Positions 13,537 to 21,218 of a stretch of DNA of 22,699 nt are shown here, in pieces. The notes beneath the pieces are model-generated. The model ran no database searches. It was not told the DNA's origin and saw only the letters and a program-made list of their open reading frames with translations. The position numbers and the translations under genes are program-made. The stretch is taken from the NCBI GenBank assembly GCA_958428235.1, contig CAUAFG010000029.1:1-22699 (forward strand), written 5' to 3'. The number at the start of each line of letters is the position of its first letter. The stretch's first letter is position 1. The stretch is from Faeciplasma sp900553675 (GTDB taxonomy: Bacteria; Bacillota; Clostridia; Oscillospirales; Ruminococcaceae).

Positions 13537-16172
13537 AGTTCTTCACCGCTTCCGGCATTGACCGATTCGGTAAGCATGGAGTTCTTTCTCTCCAGCCACT
13601 GCGAGCGGGTCAGCCTGACCTCGCGGGGCTTTGCGCCGTCCGCCGGACCTACTATTCCCATCTCTTCAAGCTCGTCCATGATGCGCGCTGCTCTGGCATA
13701 GCCAAGCTTTAATCTGCGCTGCAAATAGGAGGTCGAAGCCTGTCCCGCTTCTACCACCACTTCTATTGCGCGCTCGGTCATGTTATTGTCTGAACCCGAA
13801 TCGGAAGAAGCCTCCTGCGCGGGCTTTTCGCCCTTTGCAACAGGAATATGCTTTTCAACCTCGGAGGCAACCTCTTCGTCGTACTGAGAGGATGTCTGAG
13901 CCTTGAGGAAGTCGACTACTCTCTTTATCTCTTCGGTTGCAACATAGCTTCCCTGAACTCTTACCGACTTGCCAAGACCTACCGGCTTATACAAAAGGTC
14001 GCCGTTTCCAAGCAGCTTTTCCGCTCCGCCTTCGTCTAAAATTACCCTTGAATCCATCTGATTCGACACCTTTAAGGCAACTCTTGAAGGGATATTTGCC
14101 TTGATAAGACCGGTTACAATGTCAACTCGCGGGCTTTGCGTTGCTATGATAAGATGCATACCCGCAGCACGGGCAAGCTGAGCCAGACGGCAGATTGAAT
14201 CCTCAACCTCTTTGGGGGCTGCCATCATAAGGTCGGCAAGCTCGTCCACCACTATTACTATCTGGGGGATAGGAGTTAAAACGTCGCTGTCCTTAGCCAT
14301 CTTGTTGTAGTCCTTCAGATCGCGGACTCCGTTGTCTGCAAAAAGCTTGTATCGCTTAAGCATCTCGGTGACCGCCCATCCCAGCGCGCCCGCCGCCTTT
14401 TTGGCTTCGGTGACAACGGGGATCAGCAAATGCGGTATGCCGTTATACACAGGAAATTCAACCTGCTTGGGGTCCACAAGAATCAGCTTTACCTCGTCGG
14501 GCGAAGCATTATAGAGTATGCTCATGATTATAGAGTTTGTAAACACCGATTTACCTGAACCGGTAGTACCCGCAATCAGGATATGCGGCATTTTTGAGAT
14601 ATCGCCGACAATAATTTTGCCTTCGATATCCCTGCCGACAGGGAAGCTCAATTTGGAGTTTGCGCCCCTGAACTCGTCGCTGTCGATAAGCTCTCTTATG
14701 CAGACTGTTTCGCGAACCTTGTTTGCAAGCTCGATTCCCACAGCCGCCTTTCCGGGGATGGGTGCTTCAATACGAACGCCGTTTGCGGCAAGATTCAGCG
14801 CGATATCGTCGGCAAGGCTGGTTATTTTGCTTACCTTAACACCCGCCGCGGGCTGCAACTCATATCTCGTTACCGAGGGACCGCGATGGATTCCTACTAT
14901 CCTTGTAACAACCCCGAAGCTCTTTAAGGTGTCTACCAAGGTTTCGGCGTTCTTGTCGGTTTCTATAAGAAGGTCGTCGCTTTCGACGGCGTGGCTTGCA
15001 GGGTTTAAAAGCTCTATCGGCGGAACGGAATAGCCCGAAACATCGGCGTCGTCCATCTCAATAAGAGTGGTCTGACCGTCTTTTTCAACATATATCGGGT
15101 TGACCGAATCGTCCTCACCGGTGGGAACAGCCTCCTCAGCAGGCTTTAGCTTGGCGTCGTCAAGCTTGGAGGTGGGCTCCGCTATGCGAAGCGGCGGGAT
15201 ATCCTTGGGTTCTTCCGCGTGGACAGGCTCTTCCTTAATCGGCTCCTGCGGTACGGGTGCAGGCGCGGGAGCTTCCTCCACAGGTGCGGCAGGCTCAGCC
15301 AGCTTTTCGGGTTCATCCGGCATGATAAAGTCGGCAGGCATTCTTTCGCCCTTGCGCTTTTTGCGGGGCTTTGAGTCCTGCACTTCGGCGGACTGAGCGT
15401 CGGTCGTGTGGGCAGGCATATCGTCGGTAATGAACTTGGCAATATCCACCCTGCGATCCTTTTCGCGGGCGGCTTCCTCGGCAAGCTGCTTCTGACGGGC
15501 TTCCTCGCGTTCAAGCCGCTTTATGGCTGCCTCCTCGCTGCTTTCGTTCAAAGAAGCCTTCAGGCGGGATATCCATGCGGCTATCTTTCTGAAAACATCT
15601 ACAAATGTAATATTCGTCAAAAGCATTACGAACAAAAGTATCAGCAGAATTATAATTATCAGGGCGCAGACCTCGCCGCAAAGACCGGTCAGCGCGCCGC
15701 CCAGAAATATGCTGAGTGCGCCGCCGCCCTGATGGTTTATCGAGCCGTTCTGATAAAGATTTGTGAGCTTGGCTGTAAAGTCCTCCCCGACAAATGCGCC
15801 TGCCTTGGAGGTAAAGCCATAGATTATTTCAAACATCGGGCTTACAAGAAGTATCAGCAAAAGTCCCTGAACAAGCTTTACCACAACCGCGCTTTTGGAC
15901 TTATCTAAAGCCAGCATTATCGCCACATATATGACAATAGGCGCGACGAGTGCCGCGCTTATTCCGAACAGTCCCCACATTATCATCTGCATGCTGTTCC
16001 ACAGCGACTCGCCATTAAGCCATGTTAAGAATATAAGGAACACGCCCACGATGGACAGCACCGTTGACCACATTCTGTGCTTTTGTATTCTTTTTGCTTC
16101 ACTTACCGCCTTAGTATTCTTTTTTGCCGTGGAGGTTCTTTTGCGGGTAGAAGCAGATGATTTCTGCGCCAT
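13533..16172 (-). CDS. ftsK: FtsK/SpoIIIE family DNA translocase
   Basis: An 879-residue septal DNA pump that moves chromosomal DNA through the division or sporulation septum. After a basic Ser/Thr/Lys-rich N-terminus come four or five membrane segments (about residues 33-195), then a charged helix and a Pro/Glu/Ala-rich linker (about 205-380). The RecA-like motor has Walker A GTTGSGKS near 534-541 and Walker B IVIVVDELAD near 640. A C-terminal winged-helix gamma domain (about 800-860) recognises the orienting sequence motif. AAGGA lies nine bases before the ATG. The neighbours tepA and ylzJ match the B. subtilis spoIIIE locus, so a SpoIIIE-like role is likely if the organism sporulates. The stop overlaps the YgiQ start by four bases. 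Confidence 0.96.
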   Translation of the reverse strand: MAQKSSASTRKRTSTAKKNTKAVSEAKRIQKHRMWSTVLSIVGVFLIFLTWLNGESLWNSMQMIMWGLFGISAALVAPIVIYVAIMLALDKSKSAVVVKLVQGLLLILLVSPMFEIIYGFTSKAGAFVGEDFTAKLTNLYQNGSINHQGGGALSIFLGGALTGLCGEVCALIIIILLILLFVMLLTNITFVDVFRKIAAWISRLKASLNESSEEAAIKRLEREEARQKQLAEEAAREKDRRVDIAKFITDDMPAHTTDAQSAEVQDSKPRKKRKGERMPADFIMPDEPEKLAEPAAPVEEAPAPAPVPQEPIKEEPVHAEEPKDIPPLRIAEPTSKLDDAKLKPAEEAVPTGEDDSVNPIYVEKDGQTTLIEMDDADVSGYSVPPIELLNPASHAVESDDLLIETDKNAETLVDTLKSFGVVTRIVGIHRGPSVTRYELQPAAGVKVSKITSLADDIALNLAANGVRIEAPIPGKAAVGIELANKVRETVCIRELIDSDEFRGANSKLSFPVGRDIEGKIIVGDISKMPHILIAGTTGSGKSVFTNSIIMSILYNASPDEVKLILVDPKQVEFPVYNGIPHLLIPVVTEAKKAAGALGWAVTEMLKRYKLFADNGVRDLKDYNKMAKDSDVLTPIPQIVIVVDELADLMMAAPKEVEDSICRLAQLARAAGMHLIIATQSPRVDIVTGLIKANIPSRVALKVSNQMDSRVILDEGGAEKLLGNGDLLYKPVGLGKSVRVQGSYVATEEIKRVVDFLKAQTSSQYDEEVASEVEKHIPVAKGEKPAQEASSDSGSDNNMTERAIEVVVEAGQASTSYLQRRLKLGYARAARIMDELEEMGIVGPADGAKPREVRLTRSQWLERKNSMLTESVNAGSGEEL

Positions 16173-16197
16173 TTTATAACATCCTTTTTATGTATTT

Positions 16198-17061
16198 TTA
16201 TCCGATTACAAGTGCATGACCGATTATTGCTTCAATAATTGCGATGATGATAACAACCGCTCCGAGTATTTCTAAATATATCCAGAACACCTTGAACTTA
16301 TCCGACTTTATAAGCATCTGAACAAGCTTTATCGCCAAAAATCCGACTATCGCCGCAACCACAAAGCCGATTATGCAGGGCAGAACGCCGATGTCAGCCT
16401 CTTGGGCAATACCGTCCTTTACTTCTATCAGGCAGCCGCCCAGAATTGCGGGGATTCCCAGAATAAAGGAGTAGCTAACGGCAGCCTCACGCGTGAGACC
16501 GCAGAAAAGTCCTGCCGATATAGTCGAGCCGGAGCGCGAAACACCAGGAAGCAGGGCTATACCTTGGAAGAAACCGATGGTCGTTGCATCTTTATACTTC
16601 ATGTCAACAGCTCTTTTGCTGCCCTTTGCGGTTCTGTCTGCCATGAACAGAATCGCGGCGGTATAAAGGAAGCATATGCCCTCCATCAGAATGGAGCCGT
16701 CCTCGGCAAAACCCTCGAAAACGCCCTTGAAAATCACAAAGGGTATCAGAAGCGCGGTGGAGATTATGTACATAAACACAACTCTTCTCTGCGGAGAAGC
16801 GTCTTTAATTGAGAAATTGCCGGTGAATATGTCCTTAACCATAAGGCAGAATTCCTTTATCAGCTCCCATATCTGCTTATAGAACACCGTGCACACCGCC
16901 GCAAGCGTTCCCAAGTGCAAAAGCGCCGAAAACATCAGCGCGCCCTCGCCGCTGTTGCCGGTGAAGTGCTGATAGAGCGAAAGGTGTCCCGAAGAGGAAA
17001 CCGGAAGAAACTCGGTTATCCCCTGAATGATTGCTTGCAGAATTGCTGACAGAATTGACAT
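16198..17061 (-). CDS. uppP: Undecaprenyl-diphosphate phosphatase (UppP/BacA)
   Basis: A 287-residue polytopic membrane enzyme that dephosphorylates undecaprenyl pyrophosphate and so recycles the lipid carrier for peptidoglycan and other wall polymers. Both family motifs are intact: QGITEFLPVSSSGH at 13-26 and PGVSRSGST at 172-180, which form the active site. About seven or eight hydrophobic segments are visible, and the length is near the usual 265-290. Overexpression of this family gives bacitracin resistance, but nothing here suggests a special resistance locus. A strong GGAGG lies eight bases before the ATG. It sits between ylzJ and ftsK, where B. subtilis has no gene. Confidence 0.96.
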   Translation of the reverse strand: MSILSAILQAIIQGITEFLPVSSSGHLSLYQHFTGNSGEGALMFSALLHLGTLAAVCTVFYKQIWELIKEFCLMVKDIFTGNFSIKDASPQRRVVFMYIISTALLIPFVIFKGVFEGFAEDGSILMEGICFLYTAAILFMADRTAKGSKRAVDMKYKDATTIGFFQGIALLPGVSRSGSTISAGLFCGLTREAAVSYSFILGIPAILGGCLIEVKDGIAQEADIGVLPCIIGFVVAAIVGFLAIKLVQMLIKSDKFKVFWIYLEILGAVVIIIAIIEAIIGHALVIG

Positions 17062-17079
17062 TGATATTACCTCCAGATA

Positions 17080-17268
17080 TTATAGCTTGGTGCCGGGGAT
17101 GTACCGCTTGTCAAGATACATCTTAGGGTCGGTTGAAAACAAGCTCTTTACTACTTTATTTTTGCCGGCGGCGGTATATTCTACCTTTCCGCCCGAAACG
17201 CTTAAATATTTGCATGGCTGCTCGCCGCGCGTAAACACATCATACTCGCTTATTATGGTATACAGCAT
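17080..17268 (-). CDS. ylzJ: YlzJ-like protein
   Basis: A 62-residue protein starting MLYTIISEYDVF, which matches the YlzJ-like family of spore-forming Firmicutes. Its function is unknown. An upstream in-frame ATG adds 12 residues, but I chose the ATG at 17268 because GGGGGAAG lies just before it, its A overlaps the tepA stop (TGATG), and family members start with this MLYT-type sequence. The tepA-ylzJ order followed by ftsK/spoIIIE two genes later is the same as in B. subtilis, and this is the main support for the call. No membrane segment or signal peptide is visible. Confidence 0.85.
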   Translation of the reverse strand: MLYTIISEYDVFTRGEQPCKYLSVSGGKVEYTAAGKNKVVKSLFSTDPKMYLDKRYIPGTKL

Positions 17269-17957
17269 CAGGCTTCCCCCGATTCTATCATGGAATAAAG
17301 GCACTCAATAGCCTCGCTCAGCCCGCCAACGCTGTCGATTATGCCTTCTTTAACGGCATCCTCGCCTGTAAGCACGCTTCCAACGTCCATAACAAGCTCG
17401 CCGGTTCGCAGCATAAGCTCTTTAAATCTCTCCGCAGATATCCGCGAGTTATCCGCGACAAACCGGACTATGCGCTCCTGCATCTTTTCAAAATAGGAAA
17501 GCGTTTGCGGCACTCCCAGAACAAGCCCCGTAAGGCGGACGGGATGAACCGTCATAGTTGCTGACTTGACTATAAACGAGTGCTTTGCGCTCACTGCCAG
17601 CGGCACGCCGATGGAGTGTCCCCCGCCGACGACGATTGAGACAGTCGGCGTTTTCATCGAGGATATCAGCTCTGCCAAGGCAAGTCCCGCCTCGACGTCT
17701 CCCCCGACGGTGTTGATAATAATTATCAGCCCCTCGATAGACTTGTCCTGCTCTATTGCAACAAGAGCCGGCATGATATGCTCGTACTTGGTGGTTTTGT
17801 TTTGTGGCGGCAGTATATAGTGTCCCTCAATCTGCCCGATAATGCTGAGGCAATGGATCACGTGGCGCGAATTGGTTATCGCGATATCGCGGTACTGCTC
17901 GCTTAATTCAGCCTGCTCTTGGGTTACCTCTTGTGTGGATTCGCTGTTTTCCGGCAT
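17268..17957 (-). CDS. tepA: TepA-type ClpP-family serine protease
   Basis: A 229-residue ClpP-fold protein closely resembling B. subtilis TepA (YmfB), which is linked to protein export and spore-related proteolysis. The oxyanion segment NTVGGDVEAGLALAE is near 82-96, the nucleophile Ser115 lies in GGGHSIGVPLAVS, and the catalytic His138 in TMTVHPVRLTG. The following LVLGVPQTLSYFEKMQERI is also typical of TepA. It has no cleavable signal peptide, so it is probably cytosolic. GGAG lies seven bases before the ATG. It is the first gene of the long minus-strand operon, with a consensus promoter about 125 bases upstream. A general ClpP or SppA assignment is less likely given the ylzJ and ftsK neighbours. 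Confidence 0.93.
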   Translation of the reverse strand: MPENSESTQEVTQEQAELSEQYRDIAITNSRHVIHCLSIIGQIEGHYILPPQNKTTKYEHIMPALVAIEQDKSIEGLIIIINTVGGDVEAGLALAELISSMKTPTVSIVVGGGHSIGVPLAVSAKHSFIVKSATMTVHPVRLTGLVLGVPQTLSYFEKMQERIVRFVADNSRISAERFKELMLRTGELVMDVGSVLTGEDAVKEGIIDSVGGLSEAIECLYSMIESGEA

Positions 17958-18040
17958 AATGTATCTCCAAAAAAATTATTTTATACTATTATGCTCGGAA
18001 TCAGGCGAAAGTATTCTTGCCAAGCTTCCGATATGTTGTG

Positions 18041-18074
18041 TATAGACATATAGACATATATGCTGTACATATAT
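18041..18074. promoter_or_regulatory. Tandem TATAGACA repeat and adjacent palindrome (candidate operator)
   Basis: TATAGACA occurs twice head to tail (18041-18048 and 18049-18056). It runs directly into the inverted repeat ATATATG-CTGTA-CATATAT (18056-18074). The cluster lies just downstream of the tepA -10 box, covering the predicted start and early leader of the tepA operon, a usual position for a repressor site. The binding protein is unknown. Confidence 0.4.
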
Positions 18075-18080
18075 AGATAT

Positions 18081-18109
18081 ATTATAACTGAATACAGTGT
18101 AACAGTCAA
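18081..18109 (-). promoter_or_regulatory. Sigma-A promoter of the tepA-to-ispH operon
   Basis: On the minus strand TTGACT (18104-18109) and a perfect TATAAT (18081-18086) are separated by 17 bases. Transcription should start near 18074, inside the palindrome, giving a leader of about 115 bases before the tepA ATG. It is the best promoter seen for the eleven-gene run. Confidence 0.85.
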
Positions 18110-18212
18110 GCAAAATTGCATTTTTTCCTTGAAAATTTATCAAGAAAGAGCGTATCGGCAATTCGCACAAAAAGTTTTAACGTTTTACCGCGAAAAAGTG
18201 TACCGCTCTGTC

Positions 18213-18241
18213 TTGACAAAGCGCACGTCATATTATAAACT
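18213..18241 (+). promoter_or_regulatory. Sigma-A promoter of the acnA operon
   Basis: A perfect TTGACA (18213-18218) is followed after 17 bases by TAAACT (18236-18241); TATAAA at 15 bases is an alternative -10. A perfect small palindrome, TATAC-T-GTATA (18241-18251), lies at the predicted start and could be an operator. The leader would be about 35 bases, with AAGGAG ten bases before the acnA ATG. Confidence 0.78.
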
Positions 18242-18282
18242 ATACTGTATACTCTTATTATGTAAAAAGGAGAGATTTTCTT

Positions 18283-20214
18283 ATGGGATATACTGCCGCT
18301 GAAAAGATACTTAAAGCCCACCTTGTCGAGGGCGAGTTTAAAAAGGGCTGCGAAATAGGAATAAAAATCGACCAGACCCTAACGCAGGACGCTACAGGAA
18401 CAATGGCTTACATAGAATACGAGGCTATGGGCGTGCCGCGCGTTAAAACCGAAAAGAGCGTTGCTTATATCGACCACAACACCCTTCAAACCGGCTTTGA
18501 AAACGCCGACGATCACCGTTTTATCGGCTCGGTGGCAAAAAAACGCGGAATCAGCTTTTCCCGCCCGGGAAACGGTATCTGCCATCAGGTTCACCTTGAA
18601 CGCTTTGGAATCCCGGGAAAGACCCTTATCGGCTCGGACTCTCACACCCCCACCGGCGGCGGCTTGGGCATGATAGCCATAGGCGCAGGCGGACTGGACG
18701 TTGCGGTTGCAATGGGCGGCGGCACGTATTACATCAAATATCCCAAGATTGTTAAAATAGAGCTTACCGGCAAATTAAGCCCTTGGGTTTCCGCTAAGGA
18801 CGTTATTTTAGAGGTTCTCAGAAGGTTGAGCGTTAAGGGCGGAGTCGGTAAGATAATAGAATACTGCGGCGAGGGCGTTAAAACCCTCAGCGTTCCCGAA
18901 AGAGCGACCATTACCAACATGGGCGCGGAGCTTGGCGCAACCACCAGCATATTCCCCTCCGACGAGCGCACGTATGAGTTTTTAAAGGCTCAGCAGCGCG
19001 AGGACGTCTGGACTGAGATCAAGGCTGATGACGACGCCGTTTACGACGAAGAGCTTACCATCGACCTCGGTGCTTTAGAGCCGATGGTTGCCTGCCCACA
19101 CTCTCCGGATAACGTTAAAACCGTCCGCGAGCTTGCCGGAATGAAGATAGATCAGGCGCTTATAGGCTCCTGCACAAACTCATCCCTGCTCGACATGATG
19201 AAGGTGGCATATATACTTAAGGGCAAAACCGCCCATCCGGATGTTTCGCTTGGCATAGCCCCCGGCTCAAAGCAGGTGCTTAACATGATATCGCGCAGCG
19301 GCGCACTTTCTGACATCATCGACGCAGGTGCGCGAATCCTCGAATCCGCCTGCGGTCCCTGCATCGGAATGGGACAGTCCCCCAACTCAAAGGGCGTGTC
19401 GCTTCGCACATTCAACAGAAACTTCTTAGGCAGAAGCGGCACCAAGGACGCCGGAATCTACCTTGTCTCCCCCGAAACCGCCGCGGCTTCGGCGATAGCA
19501 GGCGTTCTGACCGATCCGAGAACCCTTGGCGAAATGCCGCAGTTTGACATTCCCGACGAATTTATAATCAACGACAACATGGTTACTCTCCCCGCAAGCG
19601 AAAACGAATATGAAAGCGTTGAGGTGCTTCGCGGTCCCAACATAAAGGACTACCCCAAAACCTCTCCCCTTTCGGACAGCTTAAACGTTGAATGTTCCTT
19701 AAAGACCGGCGACAATATCACAACAGACCACATCATGCCTGCCGGCGCAAAGATTCTCCCCCTGCGCTCGAACATCCCCGAAATTTCAAAGCACTGCTTT
19801 GAGGTTGTTGATGCCGACTTCCCGCAGAGAGCGCTCGGTCTCGGTGAAAGCGTGATTATAGGCGGCTCAAACTACGGTCAGGGCTCATCCCGCGAACACG
19901 CCGCGCTTGCTCCTTTGTATCTTGGAATCAAGGCGGTAATAGTAAAGTCGTTTGCCAGAATCCACAAGGCAAATCTTGTAAACGCCGGAATCCTGCCGCT
20001 TACCTTTGAAAATGAAGCAGATTACGACTGCATTTCTCAGGGAGACAAGCTTGAATTGACCGGTATAAGAGCGGCTGTCAAGGCTGAAAACAGCGTTGTG
20101 ATGAAAAACGTCTCCAACGGCAAGGAAATCATTCTGAAAATCGAGCTTTCCGAGCGCGAGCGCGAAATTATCCTTGCCGGAGGACTTCTTGATTACACAA
20201 GGTCAAAGATATAA
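18283..20214 (+). CDS. acnA: Aconitate hydratase (single-chain)
   Basis: A 643-residue aconitase that isomerises citrate to isocitrate with a [4Fe-4S] cluster. The cluster ligands are Cys297 (GSCTNSS), Cys357 and Cys360 (ACGPCIGMGQ). Substrate-side motifs include GSDSHTPTGGGLGM near 118-131. The C-terminal swivel domain (about 465-643) contains DNITTDHIMPAG and GGSNYGQGSSREHAA. The length of about 640 matches the shorter bacterial/mitochondrial-like (Aquifex-type) aconitases rather than the 890-residue AcnA type; the isopropylmalate isomerase family is excluded because both halves are on one chain and the motifs are aconitase-like. It is the first gene of the citrate-pathway operon. The methyltransferase start follows two bases after its stop, and icd is the third gene. 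Confidence 0.94.
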   Translation: MGYTAAEKILKAHLVEGEFKKGCEIGIKIDQTLTQDATGTMAYIEYEAMGVPRVKTEKSVAYIDHNTLQTGFENADDHRFIGSVAKKRGISFSRPGNGICHQVHLERFGIPGKTLIGSDSHTPTGGGLGMIAIGAGGLDVAVAMGGGTYYIKYPKIVKIELTGKLSPWVSAKDVILEVLRRLSVKGGVGKIIEYCGEGVKTLSVPERATITNMGAELGATTSIFPSDERTYEFLKAQQREDVWTEIKADDDAVYDEELTIDLGALEPMVACPHSPDNVKTVRELAGMKIDQALIGSCTNSSLLDMMKVAYILKGKTAHPDVSLGIAPGSKQVLNMISRSGALSDIIDAGARILESACGPCIGMGQSPNSKGVSLRTFNRNFLGRSGTKDAGIYLVSPETAAASAIAGVLTDPRTLGEMPQFDIPDEFIINDNMVTLPASENEYESVEVLRGPNIKDYPKTSPLSDSLNVECSLKTGDNITTDHIMPAGAKILPLRSNIPEISKHCFEVVDADFPQRALGLGESVIIGGSNYGQGSSREHAALAPLYLGIKAVIVKSFARIHKANLVNAGILPLTFENEADYDCISQGDKLELTGIRAAVKAENSVVMKNVSNGKEIILKIELSEREREIILAGGLLDYTRSKI

Positions 20215-20216
20215 CC

Positions 20217-21188
20217 ATGAGTGCGGAAAATAAAAGCTTTGAGCTTATAAAATCGCTTCTTACAGAGCAGTACGGCGCGGAGCTTGCCCCGAAAATCCTT
20301 TCGGGATACTTTGCAAAGCGCAAACCAAGCCTTCGCATAAACCCACTTAAGGGCGAGCGCAAAGCCACTCTTTCCGAGCTAAAAAGCGAAGGAATCGAGC
20401 TTACCCCTTCCGGATGGTATGAAGACGGCTTTATGATTGAAAACGCCTCAGAGCCTGATATTCAGGCGCTTCCGGCTTATGCCGAGGGGCGGATATATCT
20501 GCAAAGCCTGAGCTCGATGCTTCCTCCGGTTCTTATGAAGTCACAAATCGGCACGGATATTCTTGATATGGCAGCGGCTCCAGGCTCGAAGACCACCCAG
20601 CTTGCGGCTATCACCAAAAACGGCTGCCGTATAACCGCCTGCGAAATGAATCACATCCGCGCGGAGCGGCTTAGGCACAATGTTTCGCTTTTGGGTGCCA
20701 ATTGCGTATACGTCATGGAGACGGATTCGCGGCGGCTTGATTCGGTATTCAGCTTTGATTCAATTCTTCTGGACGCTCCCTGCTCAGGCAGCGGAACGCT
20801 TCACTTTGAAAGCGAAACTTCGCAGGAAAATCCGGGCTTCACAGAGGAATTAATCGCGAAATGTGTCCGCTCCCAAAAGGCTCTTTTAGCTAAGGCGATA
20901 TCGCTTTTAAAGTCGGGGCATGAGATGATATACTCCACCTGCTCGGTTTTAGCAAAGGAAAACGAAGATGTTGTAAGCTGGGCGTTATCCGGCGGCGGAC
21001 TGGAGATAGTCCCGCTTGATAACGATTGGCTCGACACTCTGCCAAGACTTCCGGTCAGGCTCGACGGAACATTATGCGTAATGCCGGACGAGCTTTATGA
21101 GGGATTCTTTATCGCAAAGCTGAAAAAGGTCGGAAAATCAAATCTTAAAATACAGGAAAGCAAGCCGAAAAACCGGCGCAGACATTAA
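20217..21188 (+). CDS. RsmB/NOP family RNA (cytosine-5) methyltransferase
   Basis: A 323-residue SAM-dependent methyltransferase that probably makes 5-methylcytosine in rRNA or tRNA. An N-terminal RNA-binding segment contains SLRINPLKG (38-46). The Rossmann core has the SAM loop DMAAAPGSKT (117-126), CEMN near 142-145, DAPCSGSG (186-193, Cys189) and YSTCS (239-243, Cys242); these two cysteines are the product-release and nucleophilic cysteines of the family. It is shorter than E. coli RsmF (479) and lacks the C-terminal PUA-like extension, ending instead in a basic tail. The NusB-like domain of RsmB is also absent. The target base cannot be assigned. The start is tightly coupled to acnA (two-base gap), with only a weak AAGG 14 bases upstream. 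Confidence 0.9.
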   Translation: MSAENKSFELIKSLLTEQYGAELAPKILSGYFAKRKPSLRINPLKGERKATLSELKSEGIELTPSGWYEDGFMIENASEPDIQALPAYAEGRIYLQSLSSMLPPVLMKSQIGTDILDMAAAPGSKTTQLAAITKNGCRITACEMNHIRAERLRHNVSLLGANCVYVMETDSRRLDSVFSFDSILLDAPCSGSGTLHFESETSQENPGFTEELIAKCVRSQKALLAKAISLLKSGHEMIYSTCSVLAKENEDVVSWALSGGGLEIVPLDNDWLDTLPRLPVRLDGTLCVMPDELYEGFFIAKLKKVGKSNLKIQESKPKNRRRH

Positions 21189-21218
21189 CATAAACTCATT
21201 TGAAAGGAATGATACAGC

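Larger units (their letters stand above)
17958..18282. other. Divergent intergenic region between tepA and acnA
   Basis: This 325-base AT-rich spacer holds the tepA promoter (minus), the acnA promoter (plus), a tandem TATAGACA pair with an adjacent palindrome, and the acnA ribosome-binding site. Open frames that cross it lack ribosome-binding sites and overlap the promoters, so I call no gene. No riboswitch or T-box pattern was recognised. Confidence 0.8.

Noticed and set aside
14518..15033. 171-residue plus-strand open frame opposite the FtsK motor domain
   Set aside because: It mirrors the conserved FtsK sequence; no independent evidence supports expression.
16198..17061. Acquired bacitracin-resistance gene
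   Set aside because: UppP is a housekeeping enzyme, the gene sits inside a conserved operon, and no sign of transfer is seen.
18230..18282. CcpC-type operator (ATAA-N7-TTAT) upstream of aconitase
   Set aside because: ATAA and TTAT are present, but 16 bases apart, so the known CcpC spacing is not met.
18060..18321. Two short open frames (one per strand) across the tepA-acnA spacer
   Set aside because: They overlap both promoters and the acnA start, lack ribosome-binding sites, and encode low-complexity products.
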